Shown piece after piece: positions 48,079 to 59,447 of a stretch of DNA of 64,000 bases (position 1 is the stretch's first letter; each line of letters begins with the position of its first letter). Source of the stretch: Streptomyces sp. S3(2020) (GTDB lineage: Bacteria; Actinomycetota; Actinomycetes; Streptomycetales; Streptomycetaceae). Under the pieces are notes generated by a model that made no database searches, was not told where the DNA came from, and saw nothing but the letters and a program-made list of their open reading frames with translations. The DNA lies in NCBI RefSeq assembly GCF_013044505.1, contig NZ_JABERD010000028.1:1-64000 (forward strand), read 5' to 3'. The translations under genes were made by a program, and so were the position numbers.

Positions 48079-49866
48079 TCAGAGCGCCGCGGCCGCCGCC
48101 TTCCCCGCCTGTCGGCCCGAGAACAGGCAGCCGCCGAGGAAGGTGCCCTCCAGGGAGCGGTAGCCGTGGACTCCGCCGCCGCCGAAGCCGGCGACCTCCC
48201 CGGCCGCGTACAGGCCCGGTATGGGGTTACCGGACTGGTGGAGGACGCGGCCGGAGAGGTCGGTCTGGAGGCCCCCGAGGGTCTTGCGGGTGAGGATGTT
48301 GAGGCGTACGGCGATCAGCGGACCGGCACTCGAATCCGTGATCTTGTGGATGGCCGCCGTACGACTCAGCGTGTCCCCGGGGTAGTTGAGGGCGTTGCGG
48401 ATGCCCATGACCTGGGCGTCCTTGGTGTACGGGTTGTCGATCTCGCGGTCCCGGGCGTCGATCTGGCGCTTGAGGTCGGTGAGGTCGATCAGGTTGTCGC
48501 CGGTCAGCTTGTTCATTCCCGCGACGAGCGCGGTCAGGTTGTCCGCGACGACGAAGTCGGCCCCGTTCTTCTTGAACCGCTCGATCGGTTCCGGGGTCTG
48601 CCAGATGCGGGACAGCAGCATCCAGATGTCCTTGTTGGTCAGGTCGGGGTTCTGCTCCGAGCCCGACAGCGCGAACTCCTTCGCGATGATCTTCTGCGTG
48701 GTGACGAACCACGAGTAGTCGTAGCCGGTGTCGGTGATCGTCTTGAGGGTGTGGAGGGTGTCGTAGCCCGGGATGTCGGGGCTGGAGAACCGCTTGCCGG
48801 TGGCGTCGAACCACATCGAGGACGGGCCGGGCAGGATGCGGATGCCGTGCTTGGGCCAGATCGGGTCGTAGTTCTGGAGACCCTCGGTGTAGTGCCACAT
48901 GCGGTCGGGGTTGACGATGCGGCCGCCGGCCTGCTCGGTGATGGCCAGCATCCGGCCGTCCACGTGCGCGGGCACACCGGTGATCATCGACTTGGGGGGC
49001 GTGCCCATCCGGGCGGGCCAATTCGCGCGGACGAGATCGTGGTTGGCGCCGATGCCGCCTGAGGTGACGATCACGACCGGGGCGCGCAGCTCGAACTCGC
49101 CGACCACCGTGCGGGAACTGGACTTTCCGCGGGCGACACTGCTCGGCTCCAGGATCGCGCCGCGTACGCCGGTGACGGCCCCCGCGGTGGTCACCAGCCC
49201 GTCCACCCGGTGGCGGAACTTGAAGGTCACGTTGCCGGCGGACACCGCCGCGCGGACCTTCTTCTCGAAGGGCTCCACCACCGCGGGTCCGGTGCCCCAG
49301 GTGACGTGGAAGCGAGGCACGGAGTTGCCGTGCCCGTCCGCGAGACCGCCGCCGCGCTCGGCCCAGCCGACGATCGGGAACCACTGCATGCCGAGCCCGG
49401 CGAGCCAGGAGCGCTTCTCACCGGACGCGAAGTCCACATACGCCTCGGCCCACTTGTACGCCCAGTAGTCCTGCCCGGCCGGGTCGGCGATGCCGCGGTC
49501 GAAACCGGCCGTGCCCAGCCAGTCCTGCCAGGCCAGGTCGTGGGAGTCCTTGACACCCATCAGGCGCTGCTCGGCGGAGTCGACGAAGAACAGGCCGCCG
49601 AAGGACCAGAACGCCTGGCCGCCCAGGCTCGCCTCCGGCTCCTGGTCGAGGAGGAGCACCTTGTGTCCCGCGGCGGCGAGTTCGGCCGTGGCGACGAGTC
49701 CCGCGAGACCGTGCCCGACGACGATCGCGTCCGCGTCCTGCGACTCGGCGGCGGACGCCGGCACGGCCCCGGCGAGATAGGCGGCGGCGAGGGCACCACC
49801 GGCTGCGGTGAGGGCGCGGCGGCGGGTGAGACCGGCCGACGAGGCCGTGTTGTCCGTGTTCTCCAT
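48079..49866 (-). CDS. Tat-exported FAD-binding dehydrogenase
   Basis: 595 residues. Twin-arginine signal LTRRRALTAAGG with an AxA cleavage site (VPASAAE), then the FAD-binding motif DAIVVGHGLAGLVATAELA, VLLLDQE and the FAD-closing motif YAAGEVAGFGGGGVHGYRSL. This is the fumarate-reductase/3-ketosteroid-dehydrogenase flavoprotein family; I cannot name the substrate. Convergent with LacI, divergent from the PucR regulator gene across a 220-base gap, which may regulate it. Confidence 0.88.
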   Translation of the reverse strand: MENTDNTASSAGLTRRRALTAAGGALAAAYLAGAVPASAAESQDADAIVVGHGLAGLVATAELAAAGHKVLLLDQEPEASLGGQAFWSFGGLFFVDSAEQRLMGVKDSHDLAWQDWLGTAGFDRGIADPAGQDYWAYKWAEAYVDFASGEKRSWLAGLGMQWFPIVGWAERGGGLADGHGNSVPRFHVTWGTGPAVVEPFEKKVRAAVSAGNVTFKFRHRVDGLVTTAGAVTGVRGAILEPSSVARGKSSSRTVVGEFELRAPVVIVTSGGIGANHDLVRANWPARMGTPPKSMITGVPAHVDGRMLAITEQAGGRIVNPDRMWHYTEGLQNYDPIWPKHGIRILPGPSSMWFDATGKRFSSPDIPGYDTLHTLKTITDTGYDYSWFVTTQKIIAKEFALSGSEQNPDLTNKDIWMLLSRIWQTPEPIERFKKNGADFVVADNLTALVAGMNKLTGDNLIDLTDLKRQIDARDREIDNPYTKDAQVMGIRNALNYPGDTLSRTAAIHKITDSSAGPLIAVRLNILTRKTLGGLQTDLSGRVLHQSGNPIPGLYAAGEVAGFGGGGVHGYRSLEGTFLGGCLFSGRQAGKAAAAAL

Positions 49867-50086
49867 GGGGCGCCTTCCAGGTAGCGGCACTGCGGGTGCG
49901 GGAGGGAACGCGGGGGAAGCATGGGGGAAGCTTTATGGGGGTGTTGATGCGCGAGGTGTGCTGTTACCGTCGGTAGCCCACAAGGTAAACAGCTCTCCAA
50001 GCCGACGCGGTAGTCGCCGGACGTCAACGCCGACGCCGCTTCGTTGTGGCCCGGCCACACAGCTCGGACTCCGCGGGGAGGGGCCC

Positions 50087-52088
<2,002 letters not shown>

Positions 52089-52487
52089 CTAGGGCAGGAC
52101 CGCGAAGCCGTCGAGTTCCACCAACGCCTCCTCGTCCCACAGGCGGACGACCTGGACGACGGCCATCGCGGGGTAGTTCCGGCCCGCCAACCTCCGCCAG
52201 ACACCCCCGAGTTCGGCGGCTCGGGTGCGGTAGTCGGCGACATCCGTGGCGTAGACGGTGACGCGGGCGAGGTCGGCGGGGGTGCCGCCGGCCGCCTTCA
52301 GTGCTCCCAGCAGATTGGTGAGCGCCCTCTCGAACTGCTCGACCAGCCCCTCCCCGACGACCTTCCCGTCGGTGTCGAGGGCGGTCTGGCCGGCCAGGAA
52401 GACCACGCGGGTGCCGGTGGCGACGACGGCGTGGGAGAAGCCGGCGGGTGGGGACAGGTGGGGCGGGTTCACCCGCTCGGTGCTCAC
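52089..52487 (-). CDS. RidA-family protein
   Basis: 132 residues: FSHAVVATGTRVVFLAGQTALD, EQFERALTNLLGALKAAGG and RVTVYATDVADY mark the RidA/YjgF fold. RidA proteins remove reactive enamines and imines; here likely a helper of the aminobenzoate catabolic genes. The start overlaps the stop of the acyl-CoA dehydrogenase gene by 4 bases. Confidence 0.9.
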   Translation of the reverse strand: MSTERVNPPHLSPPAGFSHAVVATGTRVVFLAGQTALDTDGKVVGEGLVEQFERALTNLLGALKAAGGTPADLARVTVYATDVADYRTRAAELGGVWRRLAGRNYPAMAVVQVVRLWDEEALVELDGFAVLP

Positions 52488-54083
52488 CGGGGCGCCTCCT
52501 TCTCGTACAGCTCCTCGTACAACTCCTTGTACAACTCCTTGGCGATGATTCCGCGTTGGACCTCGCTCGCCCCCTCGTAGATGCGCGGTGCGCGTACCTC
52601 TCGGTAGAGGTGTTCGAGGAGGTGGCCGCGTTCCAGGGCGCGGGCGCCGTGCAGTTGGACGGCGGCGTCGACGACGTACTGCGCGGTCTCGGTGGCGAGC
52701 AGCTTCGCCATCGCGGCGCGCTGGGGGACGTCGGGGGCGTCCTCGTCGTACGCCGTCGCCGCCGCGTACACCATGAGGCGGGCCGCCTCGGTGCGCAGGG
52801 CGAGCTCGGCGACCTGGTGGGCGACCGTCTGGAGATCCTTCAACTTGCCGCCGAACGCGTCCCGTCGCGCGGTGTGGGCGAGGGTCGCGTCCAGGGCGGC
52901 CTGGGCCATGCCGACCGCGAAGGCGCCGACGCTGGGCCGGAACAGGTTGAGAGTGCCCATCGCCACCCGGAACCCACGGTCGGGCTCACCGAGGACGTCG
53001 TCGGCGCTGACGGGCACGCCGTCGAAGGCGAGGGCGCCGATGGGGTGCGGGGAGAGCATGTCGAGCGCGGTACCGGTGAGTCCGGGACGGTCCGCGGGGA
53101 CGAGGAAGGCGGTCACACCGCGGGCGCCGGCACCGGGAGTGGTGCGGGCAAATACGGTGTAGAAGTCCGCCTCGGGAGCGTTGGAGATCCAGCACTTCTC
53201 CCCGGTGAGCCGCCAGCGCGAGGAACCGTCGGGCCGGGCCCCGAGGGCTCCGACTTCCGCGTCGGCAGCGCCGGCCGCCTTGCTGCCGGGGGCATCCGCG
53301 CGCGGCCGAACGCCGTGGGTATCAGCGCGCGGCCAAGCACCGTCGGCATCAGCGCGCGGGCCGACTCCGGGAACCTCCGCGAGCGGCTCACCACGGGACG
53401 TGTCCGCACGCCGCCCACCGCTGGAGGCACCCGCACGCGTCTCGGCAGCGAGGGCGTCCCCACGCGTCCCGGTGCCATAGGCCTCCACAGGACGGCCGCC
53501 CGCCACGACGCCCGCGCGCGCCCCACCGCCACCAGGAGCACCCTCGCCCGGCCCGGAGCCGGGAGCACCCTCGCCCAGCCCGGAGCCACGGGCACCCGAG
53601 CCCGGCCCGGAGCCAAGGGCATCCGCACGCGTGTCCCCGCCGGGAACACCCGCGCGCCGCCCGTCACCAAGACCACCCGCGCTCCGCCCTCAGCCCCAGC
53701 GCCGCCGCGTCCGAGCCGGCGCCCGGCTCGCTCAGGGCGAACGCCGCCACCGCGCGGCCCTCGCTCACCGGGGGCAGCCAGCGCTCGCGCTGGGCGGGGG
53801 TGCCGTACGCGTGCACGGGATACGCCCCCAGCCCCTGCAACGCGAGCGCGGTCTCCGCCTCCGTGCAGGTGTATGCGAGGGACTCCCGCATCAGGCACAG
53901 GTCGAGCGCGCCGGAGGTGAAGAGTCGTCGCAGCAGGCCCAGTCGGCCGAGTTCGGCGACCAGGGCACGGTTGACGTGTCCCGGCTCGCCCTTCTCCGCC
54001 AGCGGGCGCAGCCGCTCCGCGGCCAGGGCGCGCAGCTCCGCGCACCAGGCGGTTTGTACCGGATCGAGCGAGAATGCGGGCAT
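52484..54083 (-). pseudogene. Acyl-CoA dehydrogenase, interrupted by a repeat insertion and frameshift
   Basis: The N-terminal part reads from 54083 (MPAFSLDPVQTAWCAELRAL) to the FAD-domain motif FALSEPGAGSDAAALGLRAE, then stops at 53664. The C-terminal part resumes in a different frame at about 53245 with WRLTGEKCWISNAPEADF and runs to 52484. In intact relatives these two motifs lie a few residues apart. The ~440 bases between them are GC-rich imperfect tandem repeats. The gene is therefore probably broken, unless sequencing error in the repeats is responsible. The intact enzyme would oxidise an acyl-CoA in the adjacent aminobenzoate pathway. Confidence 0.75.
53250..53690. repeat. Imperfect GC-rich tandem repeats inside the acyl-CoA dehydrogenase gene
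   Basis: Repeating short units around GCCCGGAGCC and CGCGCGGCC variants, translating as degenerate RADA-, RVRVP-like runs in different frames. Boundaries approximate. Confidence 0.6.
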
Positions 54084-54130
54084 TGCCGGTCCCCTCTCTC
54101 CACTGGACCCCTCGACGATATCGCGTCCCA

Positions 54131-54154
54131 TTGACTGTCGTCACCAACGCGATA
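54131..54154. promoter_or_regulatory. Shared motif upstream of the aminobenzoate-CoA ligase gene
   Basis: TTGACTGTCGTCAC followed after 4 bases by GCGATA. The same 14 bases and GCGATA recur at 62608-62633 upstream of the enoyl-CoA hydratase gene of the same pathway. Probable binding site for the PaaX-type regulator. Confidence 0.6.
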
Positions 54155-54219
54155 CGCTCCTCCAGCGAGCCCACTCACGACGCCCACAAGGCAGGCCACC
54201 AGGCAAGGGGGCACCCGCC

Positions 54220-55812
54220 ATGAACGTCTCGGCGCACGTCGACACCTTCGCGCGCGACCATCTCCCACCGCCGGACCAGTGGCCCGAACTGGTTTTCGAT
54301 CTGCCGGAGCTGCGGTACTCCGATCGGCTGAACTGTGCCGACGAGCTGCTGACCGGCCCGCCCGACGGCGCCCCGGTGTTCCACACCCCCGCCGGGGACA
54401 CCTGGACGTACGGCACCCTGCGCGCCCGCGTCGACCGGCTCGCGCATCTCCTCACCGGGGACCTCGGGGTCGTACCCGGCAACCGTGTGCTCCTGCGCGG
54501 ACCCACCTCGCCCTGGCTCGCGGCCTGCTGGCTGGCGGTGCTGAAGGCGGGCGCGGTCGCGGTGACCGTGCTGGCGCAGCAGCGGCCGCACGAGCTGGCG
54601 ACGATGTGCGAGATCGCGCAGGTCGGTCACGCGCTGTGCGACATCCGGGCGGTCGACGACCTCGCGAAGGCCGAGATACCGGGCCTCAAGGTCACGGCGT
54701 ACGGCGGTGACGCGCCCGACGACCTGCTGAACCGGACGGCGCCGGACACGCCGTACCCCGCTGTGGAGACCGCCGCCGACGACGTGGCGCTGATCGCCTT
54801 CACCTCCGGCACCACGGGACGCCCCAAGGGGTGCATGCACTTCCACCGGGATGTGCTCGCGATAGCCGACACCTTCTCGCGGCATGTGTTGCGCCCACAT
54901 GTGGACGATGTCTTCGCGGGCAGCCCGCCACTCGGTTTCACCTTCGGCCTCGGCGGGCTCGTCGTCTTCCCGATGCGGGCCGGTGCCAGCGCGCTCCTGC
55001 TCGAACAGGCCGGTCCCAAGCAGCTGTTGCCCGCGATCGCCGAACACCGGGTCTCCGTGGTGTTCACCGCGCCGACCGCCTACCGCGCGATGCTCGACGA
55101 GCTGGACGGGTACGACACCACCTCCCTGCGCCGCTGTGTCTCCGCCGGCGAGAACCTTCCCGCGACCACCTGGCAGGCCTGGCACGAGCGGACCGGGCTG
55201 CGGATCATCAACGGCATCGGCGCGACCGAGCTGCTGCACATCTTCATCTCGGCCGCCGACGAGCACATCAGGCCGGGGACGACCGGGGTGCCGGTACCGG
55301 GGTGGCACGCGCGCGTGATCGACGAGGACGGCCGGGACAGGCCCGACGGGGAGCCCGGGCTGCTCGCGGTGCGCGGGCCGGTCGGCTGCCGCTATCTCGC
55401 CGATCCGCGGCAACGGGAGTACGTGCGCGACGGCTGGAACATCACCGGGGACACCTATGTCCGTGAGGGCGACGGCTACTTCCGCTATGTCGCCCGCGCG
55501 GACGACATGATCATCTCGGCCGGGTACAACATCGCGGGCCCCGAGGTCGAGGACGCGCTGCTGCGCCACCCGGACGTCGTGGAGGCCGCGGTCGTGGGGC
55601 GGGCGGACGAGGCGCGCGGGCAGGTCGTGGTGGCGTACGCCGTGGTCAAGGAGGGCGCCGAGCGGGACGCCGGAGCGCTGCGCGCGTTCGTGAAGGCGGA
55701 GCTGGCGCCGTACAAGTGTCCGCGCGAGATCGTCTTCCTGGACGCGCTGCCGCGCACGGCGACCGGCAAGCTCCAGAGGTTCAGGTTGCGTACCGGGGGT
55801 GACCAGCAGTGA
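54220..55812 (+). CDS. abmG: 2-aminobenzoate-CoA ligase-like enzyme
   Basis: 530 residues from an ATG with AAGGGGG upstream. ANL superfamily: ALIAFTSGTTGRPKGCMHFH, INGIGATELLHIF, DGWNITGDTYVREGDGYF, DDMIISAGYNIAGPEVE, LPRTATGKLQRFRL. Closest in pattern to benzoate and 2-aminobenzoate-CoA ligases. Together with the monooxygenase/reductase at 59448-61718 it gives the CoA-dependent 2-aminobenzoate (anthranilate) degradation route. A related aromatic acid such as salicylate cannot be excluded. Confidence 0.88.
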   Translation: MNVSAHVDTFARDHLPPPDQWPELVFDLPELRYSDRLNCADELLTGPPDGAPVFHTPAGDTWTYGTLRARVDRLAHLLTGDLGVVPGNRVLLRGPTSPWLAACWLAVLKAGAVAVTVLAQQRPHELATMCEIAQVGHALCDIRAVDDLAKAEIPGLKVTAYGGDAPDDLLNRTAPDTPYPAVETAADDVALIAFTSGTTGRPKGCMHFHRDVLAIADTFSRHVLRPHVDDVFAGSPPLGFTFGLGGLVVFPMRAGASALLLEQAGPKQLLPAIAEHRVSVVFTAPTAYRAMLDELDGYDTTSLRRCVSAGENLPATTWQAWHERTGLRIINGIGATELLHIFISAADEHIRPGTTGVPVPGWHARVIDEDGRDRPDGEPGLLAVRGPVGCRYLADPRQREYVRDGWNITGDTYVREGDGYFRYVARADDMIISAGYNIAGPEVEDALLRHPDVVEAAVVGRADEARGQVVVAYAVVKEGAERDAGALRAFVKAELAPYKCPREIVFLDALPRTATGKLQRFRLRTGGDQQ

Positions 55813-55827
55813 TGCCGACGACCTAAG

Positions 55828-56640
55828 ATGATCAACGTGTCCGACCAGCATGCACCACGGTCTCTCATCGTCACGCTCTACGGCGCCTACGGCCGCTTCG
55901 TGCCCGGCCCGGTACCGGTCGCCGAGCTCATCCGCCTGCTGGCCGCGGCCGGCGTGGACGCCCCCTCCGTGCGGTCCTCCGTGTCCCGGCTCAAACGTCG
56001 CGGGTTGCTCGTGCCATCACGTACGGCACAGGGCGCGGCCGGGTACGAACTGTCGCCGGACGCCCGCCAGTTGATGGAGGACGGCGACCGGCGCATCTAC
56101 GCCGTCGAGCCGCCCGAGGACGAGGGCTGGGTGCTCGCCGTGTTCTCCGTGCCGGAGTCGGAGCGGCAGAAGCGGCACGTGCTGCGCTCACGGCTGGCCG
56201 GGCTCGGCTTCGGCACCGCGGCGCCGGGCGTCTGGATCGCGCCCGGACGGCTGTACGAGGAGGCCCGGCACGTCCTCCAGCGGCTCCGCCTCGACCCGTA
56301 CGTCGACTTCTTCCGCAGCGAGCACCTCGGCTACGCCCCGACCGCCGAGGCCGTGGCCCGCTGGTGGGATCTCGCGGCGATCGCCAAGGAGCACGAGGAG
56401 TTCCTCGACCGCCACGCGCGCGTGCTGTCGCAGTGGGAGCGGCGCGAGGACACTCCGCCCGAGGAGGCGTACCGCGACTACCTCCTCGCCCTGGACTCCT
56501 GGCGCCACCTCCCCTACGCCGATCCCGGCCTGCCCGCCCGGCTGCTCCCGGAGGACTGGCCGGGCAGCCGTTCGGCGGCCGTGTTCCGGGGGCTGCACCG
56601 GCGGCTGCGGGACGCGGGCGCGGCCTTTGTCGGCATGTGA
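55828..56640 (+). CDS. PaaX-family transcriptional regulator
   Basis: 270 residues. N-terminal winged-helix (VAELIRLLAAAGVDAPSVRSSVSRLKRRGLLV), PaaX core and C-terminal extension (LPYADPGLPARLLPEDWPGSRSAAVF). PaaX repressors sense aryl-CoA esters. Lies 15 bases after the ligase gene, so it is likely cotranscribed and senses the ligase product. Probably binds the TTGACTGTCGTCAC motif at 54131 and 62608. Confidence 0.9.
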   Translation: MINVSDQHAPRSLIVTLYGAYGRFVPGPVPVAELIRLLAAAGVDAPSVRSSVSRLKRRGLLVPSRTAQGAAGYELSPDARQLMEDGDRRIYAVEPPEDEGWVLAVFSVPESERQKRHVLRSRLAGLGFGTAAPGVWIAPGRLYEEARHVLQRLRLDPYVDFFRSEHLGYAPTAEAVARWWDLAAIAKEHEEFLDRHARVLSQWERREDTPPEEAYRDYLLALDSWRHLPYADPGLPARLLPEDWPGSRSAAVFRGLHRRLRDAGAAFVGM

Positions 56641-56703
56641 CCTGACCCACAACACAGGTAGCTAAGGGAACCCTCAGGTTCCTCTGTCCCTCTTCTCAAG
56701 TTT

Positions 56704-56738
56704 CTTACCTAGCGTCCCTCTGGTCGTACGTAGGTAAG
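56704..56738. promoter_or_regulatory. Inverted repeat upstream of cysC
   Basis: CTTACCTA (56704-56711) and TAGGTAAG (56731-56738), perfect 8-base arms 19 bases apart, ending 17 bases before the cysC start. Candidate operator for a sulfur regulator or an mRNA leader hairpin. A smaller GGAACC/GGTTCC pair lies at 56667-56682. Confidence 0.5.
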
Positions 56739-56755
56739 GAAGAGGACTGTTGCTC

Positions 56756-57307
56756 ATGACCACCACGGCAAGGGCTCAGGGAGCCACCGTCTGGCTCACC
56801 GGGCTGCCGAGCGCGGGCAAGACGACCATCGCCCGCCATCTCGGTGACCGGCTGAAGGCCGAGGGACACCGGGTGGAGGTTCTCGACGGCGACGAGATAC
56901 GCCGCTTCCTCTCCGCGGGCCTCGGCTTCTCCCGCGAGGACCGCAACACGAACGTGCAGCGCATCGGGCTGGTCTCCGAGGTCCTCGCCCGCAACGGCGT
57001 GCTCTCCGTCGTCCCCGTCATCGCGCCCTACGCCGACAGCCGCGAGGCCGTCCGCAAACGGCACGAGGCGAGCGGGACGCCGTACGTCGAGGTGCATGTC
57101 GCCACTCCGGTCGAGGTGTGCAGCGAGCGGGACGTGAAGGGTCTGTACGCCAGGCAGGCCGCGGGCGAACTGTCCGGGCTGACCGGCGTCGACGACCCGT
57201 ACGAGCCGCCGGTGGACGCGGCGCTGGTGCTCCGGACGCAGGCGCAGACCCCGCAGGAGTCGGCGGCCGCGGTGTACGCGGTGCTGGCGGAGCGGGGGCT
57301 GGTGTGA
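56756..57307 (+). CDS. cysC: Adenylyl-sulfate (APS) kinase
   Basis: 183 residues. P-loop GLPSAGKTTIA, then DGDEIRRFLSAGLGFSREDRNTN and GVLSVVPVIAPYADSREAVR, typical APS kinase. Phosphorylates adenylyl sulfate to PAPS. The stop overlaps the cysD start, opening a cysC-cysD-cysN sulfate-activation operon. No cysH or sulfate transporter gene is present in the window. Confidence 0.95.
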   Translation: MTTTARAQGATVWLTGLPSAGKTTIARHLGDRLKAEGHRVEVLDGDEIRRFLSAGLGFSREDRNTNVQRIGLVSEVLARNGVLSVVPVIAPYADSREAVRKRHEASGTPYVEVHVATPVEVCSERDVKGLYARQAAGELSGLTGVDDPYEPPVDAALVLRTQAQTPQESAAAVYAVLAERGLV

Positions 57308-58215
57308 GCACGGTCAAGGAATTCACCCTCTCCCACCTGGACGCTCTCGAATCCGAGGCGGTGCACATCTTCCGCGAGGTGGCGGGGGAGTTCGAGCGGC
57401 CGGTGATCCTTTTCTCCGGCGGCAAGGACTCCATCGTCATGCTGCATCTGGCGCTCAAGGCCTTCGCCCCCGCCGCGATCCCCTTCTCCCTGCTGCACGT
57501 GGACACCGGGCACAACTTCCCCGAGGTCCTCGACTACCGCGACCGCACGGCCACCCGGCATGGACTCCGCCTCCATGTGGCCTCCGTACAGGACTACATC
57601 GACCGGGGTGTGCTCCGCGAACGTCCCGACGGCACCCGCAACCCGTTGCAGACGCTGCCGCTGACCGAGCGGATCCAGAGCGAGCGCTTCGACGCGGTCT
57701 TCGGCGGTGGCCGGCGCGACGAGGAGAAGGCCCGCGCCAAGGAGCGCGTCTTCTCCCTGCGCGACGAGTTCTCACAGTGGGACCCGCGCCGCCAGCGCCC
57801 CGAACTGTGGAACCTCTACAACGGCCGACACGCCCCCGGCGAACACGTCCGCGTCTTCCCCCTGTCCAACTGGACCGAACTGGACGTCTGGCAGTACATC
57901 GCCCGCGAGGAGATCGAGCTGCCGGAGATCTACTACGCCCACCAGCGCGAGGTCTTCCAGCGCGCCGGCATGTGGCTGACCGCGGGCGAGTGGGGCGGGC
58001 CCAAGGCGGACGAGACCGTGGAGAAGCGACAGGTGCGCTACCGCACGGTCGGCGACATGTCCTGCACCGGCGCGGTGGACTCCGACGCCGACACCATCGA
58101 GAAGGTGATCGTCGAGATCGCCGCGTCCCGGCTCACCGAGCGGGGCGCGACCCGCGCCGACGACAAGATGTCCGAGGCCGCGATGGAAGACCGCAAGCGC
58201 GAGGGGTACTTCTAG
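57304..58215 (+). CDS. cysD: Sulfate adenylyltransferase small subunit
   Basis: 303 residues from the GTG at 57304 overlapping the cysC stop. PP-loop LFSGGKDSIVMLHLA, LLHVDTGHNFPEVLDYRD, AVFGGGRRDEEKARAKERVFS and C-terminal MEDRKREGYF are CysD hallmarks. With CysN it makes adenylyl sulfate from sulfate and ATP. Ends 2 bases before cysN. Confidence 0.96.
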   Translation: MSTVKEFTLSHLDALESEAVHIFREVAGEFERPVILFSGGKDSIVMLHLALKAFAPAAIPFSLLHVDTGHNFPEVLDYRDRTATRHGLRLHVASVQDYIDRGVLRERPDGTRNPLQTLPLTERIQSERFDAVFGGGRRDEEKARAKERVFSLRDEFSQWDPRRQRPELWNLYNGRHAPGEHVRVFPLSNWTELDVWQYIAREEIELPEIYYAHQREVFQRAGMWLTAGEWGGPKADETVEKRQVRYRTVGDMSCTGAVDSDADTIEKVIVEIAASRLTERGATRADDKMSEAAMEDRKREGYF

Positions 58216-58217
58216 GC

Positions 58218-59426
58218 ATGAGCACGACTATCGACACCCTCCGTTTCGCGACGGCCGGTTCGGTCGACGACGGCAAGTCCACCCTGGTGGGCCGGCTGCT
58301 GCACGACTCCAAGTCGGTCCTCGCCGACCAGCTGGAGGCCGTGGCGCACGCCTCCCGCAACCGTGGTCAGGAGACGCCGGATCTGGCACTGCTGACGGAC
58401 GGTCTGCGCGCCGAGCGCGAGCAGGGCATCACCATCGACGTCGCCTACCGCTACTTCGCCACCCCGGTCCGCCGGTTCATCCTCGCCGACACCCCCGGCC
58501 ATGTGCAGTACACCCGCAACATGGTGACGGGTGCCTCCACGGCCGAGCTGACGATCATCCTCGTCGACGCCCGCAACGGCGTCGTCGAGCAGACCCGCCG
58601 GCACGCCGCCATCGCGGCGCTGCTGCGGGTCCCGCACGTGGTCCTCGCCGTCAACAAGATGGACCTCGTCGGGTACGAGGAGAAGGAGTTCGACCGCATC
58701 GTCGAGGACTTCGCCGGGCACGCCGCCGAGCTGGGCCTGCCGTCCTTCACCCCGATCCCGGTGTCGGCCCTCGTCGGCGACAACGTCGTGGACCGCTCGG
58801 CGCACATGGACTGGTACGGCGGCCCGGCCCTGCTGGAGTTCCTGGAGAACGTGCCCGTCGGTGTCGAGGCCGCGGACGCGCCGGCCCGCTTCCCGGTCCA
58901 GTACGTCATCCGTCACGGCGAAGTCCGCCACTACGCGGGCCAGTTGGTCTCGGGCGCGCTCCGGGTCGGTGACCGGGTCACGGTCCACCCCTCCGGTGAG
59001 AGCTCCGAGATCGCCGGCATCGACGTGCTCGGCGTCGCGGCCGAGGTGGCGTACGCGCCGCAGTCGATCGGTGTGCGTCTCGCGGACCAGCGGGACGTCT
59101 CGCGCGGCGACATGATCACCGCTGGTGTCGATGTCCCCGCGCTCACGCGGGACGTCCGGGCGTCGGTCTGCCATCTGGCCGACCGTCCGCTGCGGGTCGG
59201 CGACCGGGTGCTGGTGCGGCACACCACACGGACGGTCAAGGCGATCGTCAAGGACCTCGGTGGAGCCGGGGAGTTGAGCGCGAACGACCTGGGTCGCGCC
59301 ACGCTGCGCACGGCCGAGCCGCTGGCGCTGGACGACTACGCGGTCTCGCGGCGCACGGGCGCGTTCATCCTGATCGACCCGGCGGACGGCTCGACGCTCA
59401 CGGCAGGCATGGCCGAGCTCCCGTAG
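58218..59426 (+). CDS. cysN: Sulfate adenylyltransferase large subunit (GTPase)
   Basis: 402 residues. EF-Tu-like GTPase: GSVDDGKSTLVGRLLHD (G1), DTPGHVQYTRNMVTGAS (G3), VNKMDLVGY (G4), then two beta-barrel domains. Energises CysD through GTP hydrolysis. No C-terminal APS kinase fusion; that activity is the separate CysC. Confidence 0.95.
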   Translation: MSTTIDTLRFATAGSVDDGKSTLVGRLLHDSKSVLADQLEAVAHASRNRGQETPDLALLTDGLRAEREQGITIDVAYRYFATPVRRFILADTPGHVQYTRNMVTGASTAELTIILVDARNGVVEQTRRHAAIAALLRVPHVVLAVNKMDLVGYEEKEFDRIVEDFAGHAAELGLPSFTPIPVSALVGDNVVDRSAHMDWYGGPALLEFLENVPVGVEAADAPARFPVQYVIRHGEVRHYAGQLVSGALRVGDRVTVHPSGESSEIAGIDVLGVAAEVAYAPQSIGVRLADQRDVSRGDMITAGVDVPALTRDVRASVCHLADRPLRVGDRVLVRHTTRTVKAIVKDLGGAGELSANDLGRATLRTAEPLALDDYAVSRRTGAFILIDPADGSTLTAGMAELP

Positions 59427-59447
59427 GCGCCTTCACCCGGAGCGCCC

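Noticed and set aside
50023..50034. GTCAACGCCGAC upstream of the PucR gene
   Set aside because: One base off the LacI operator, but single, asymmetric and without its 16-base partner.
53250..53690. CRISPR array or transposon in the acyl-CoA dehydrogenase gene
   Set aside because: Units are short and imperfect with no spacers, no terminal inverted repeats and no transposase.
56666..56672. GGGAACC upstream of cysC
   Set aside because: No CGACTA at the 16-base spacing; part of a GGAACC/GGTTCC inverted repeat instead.
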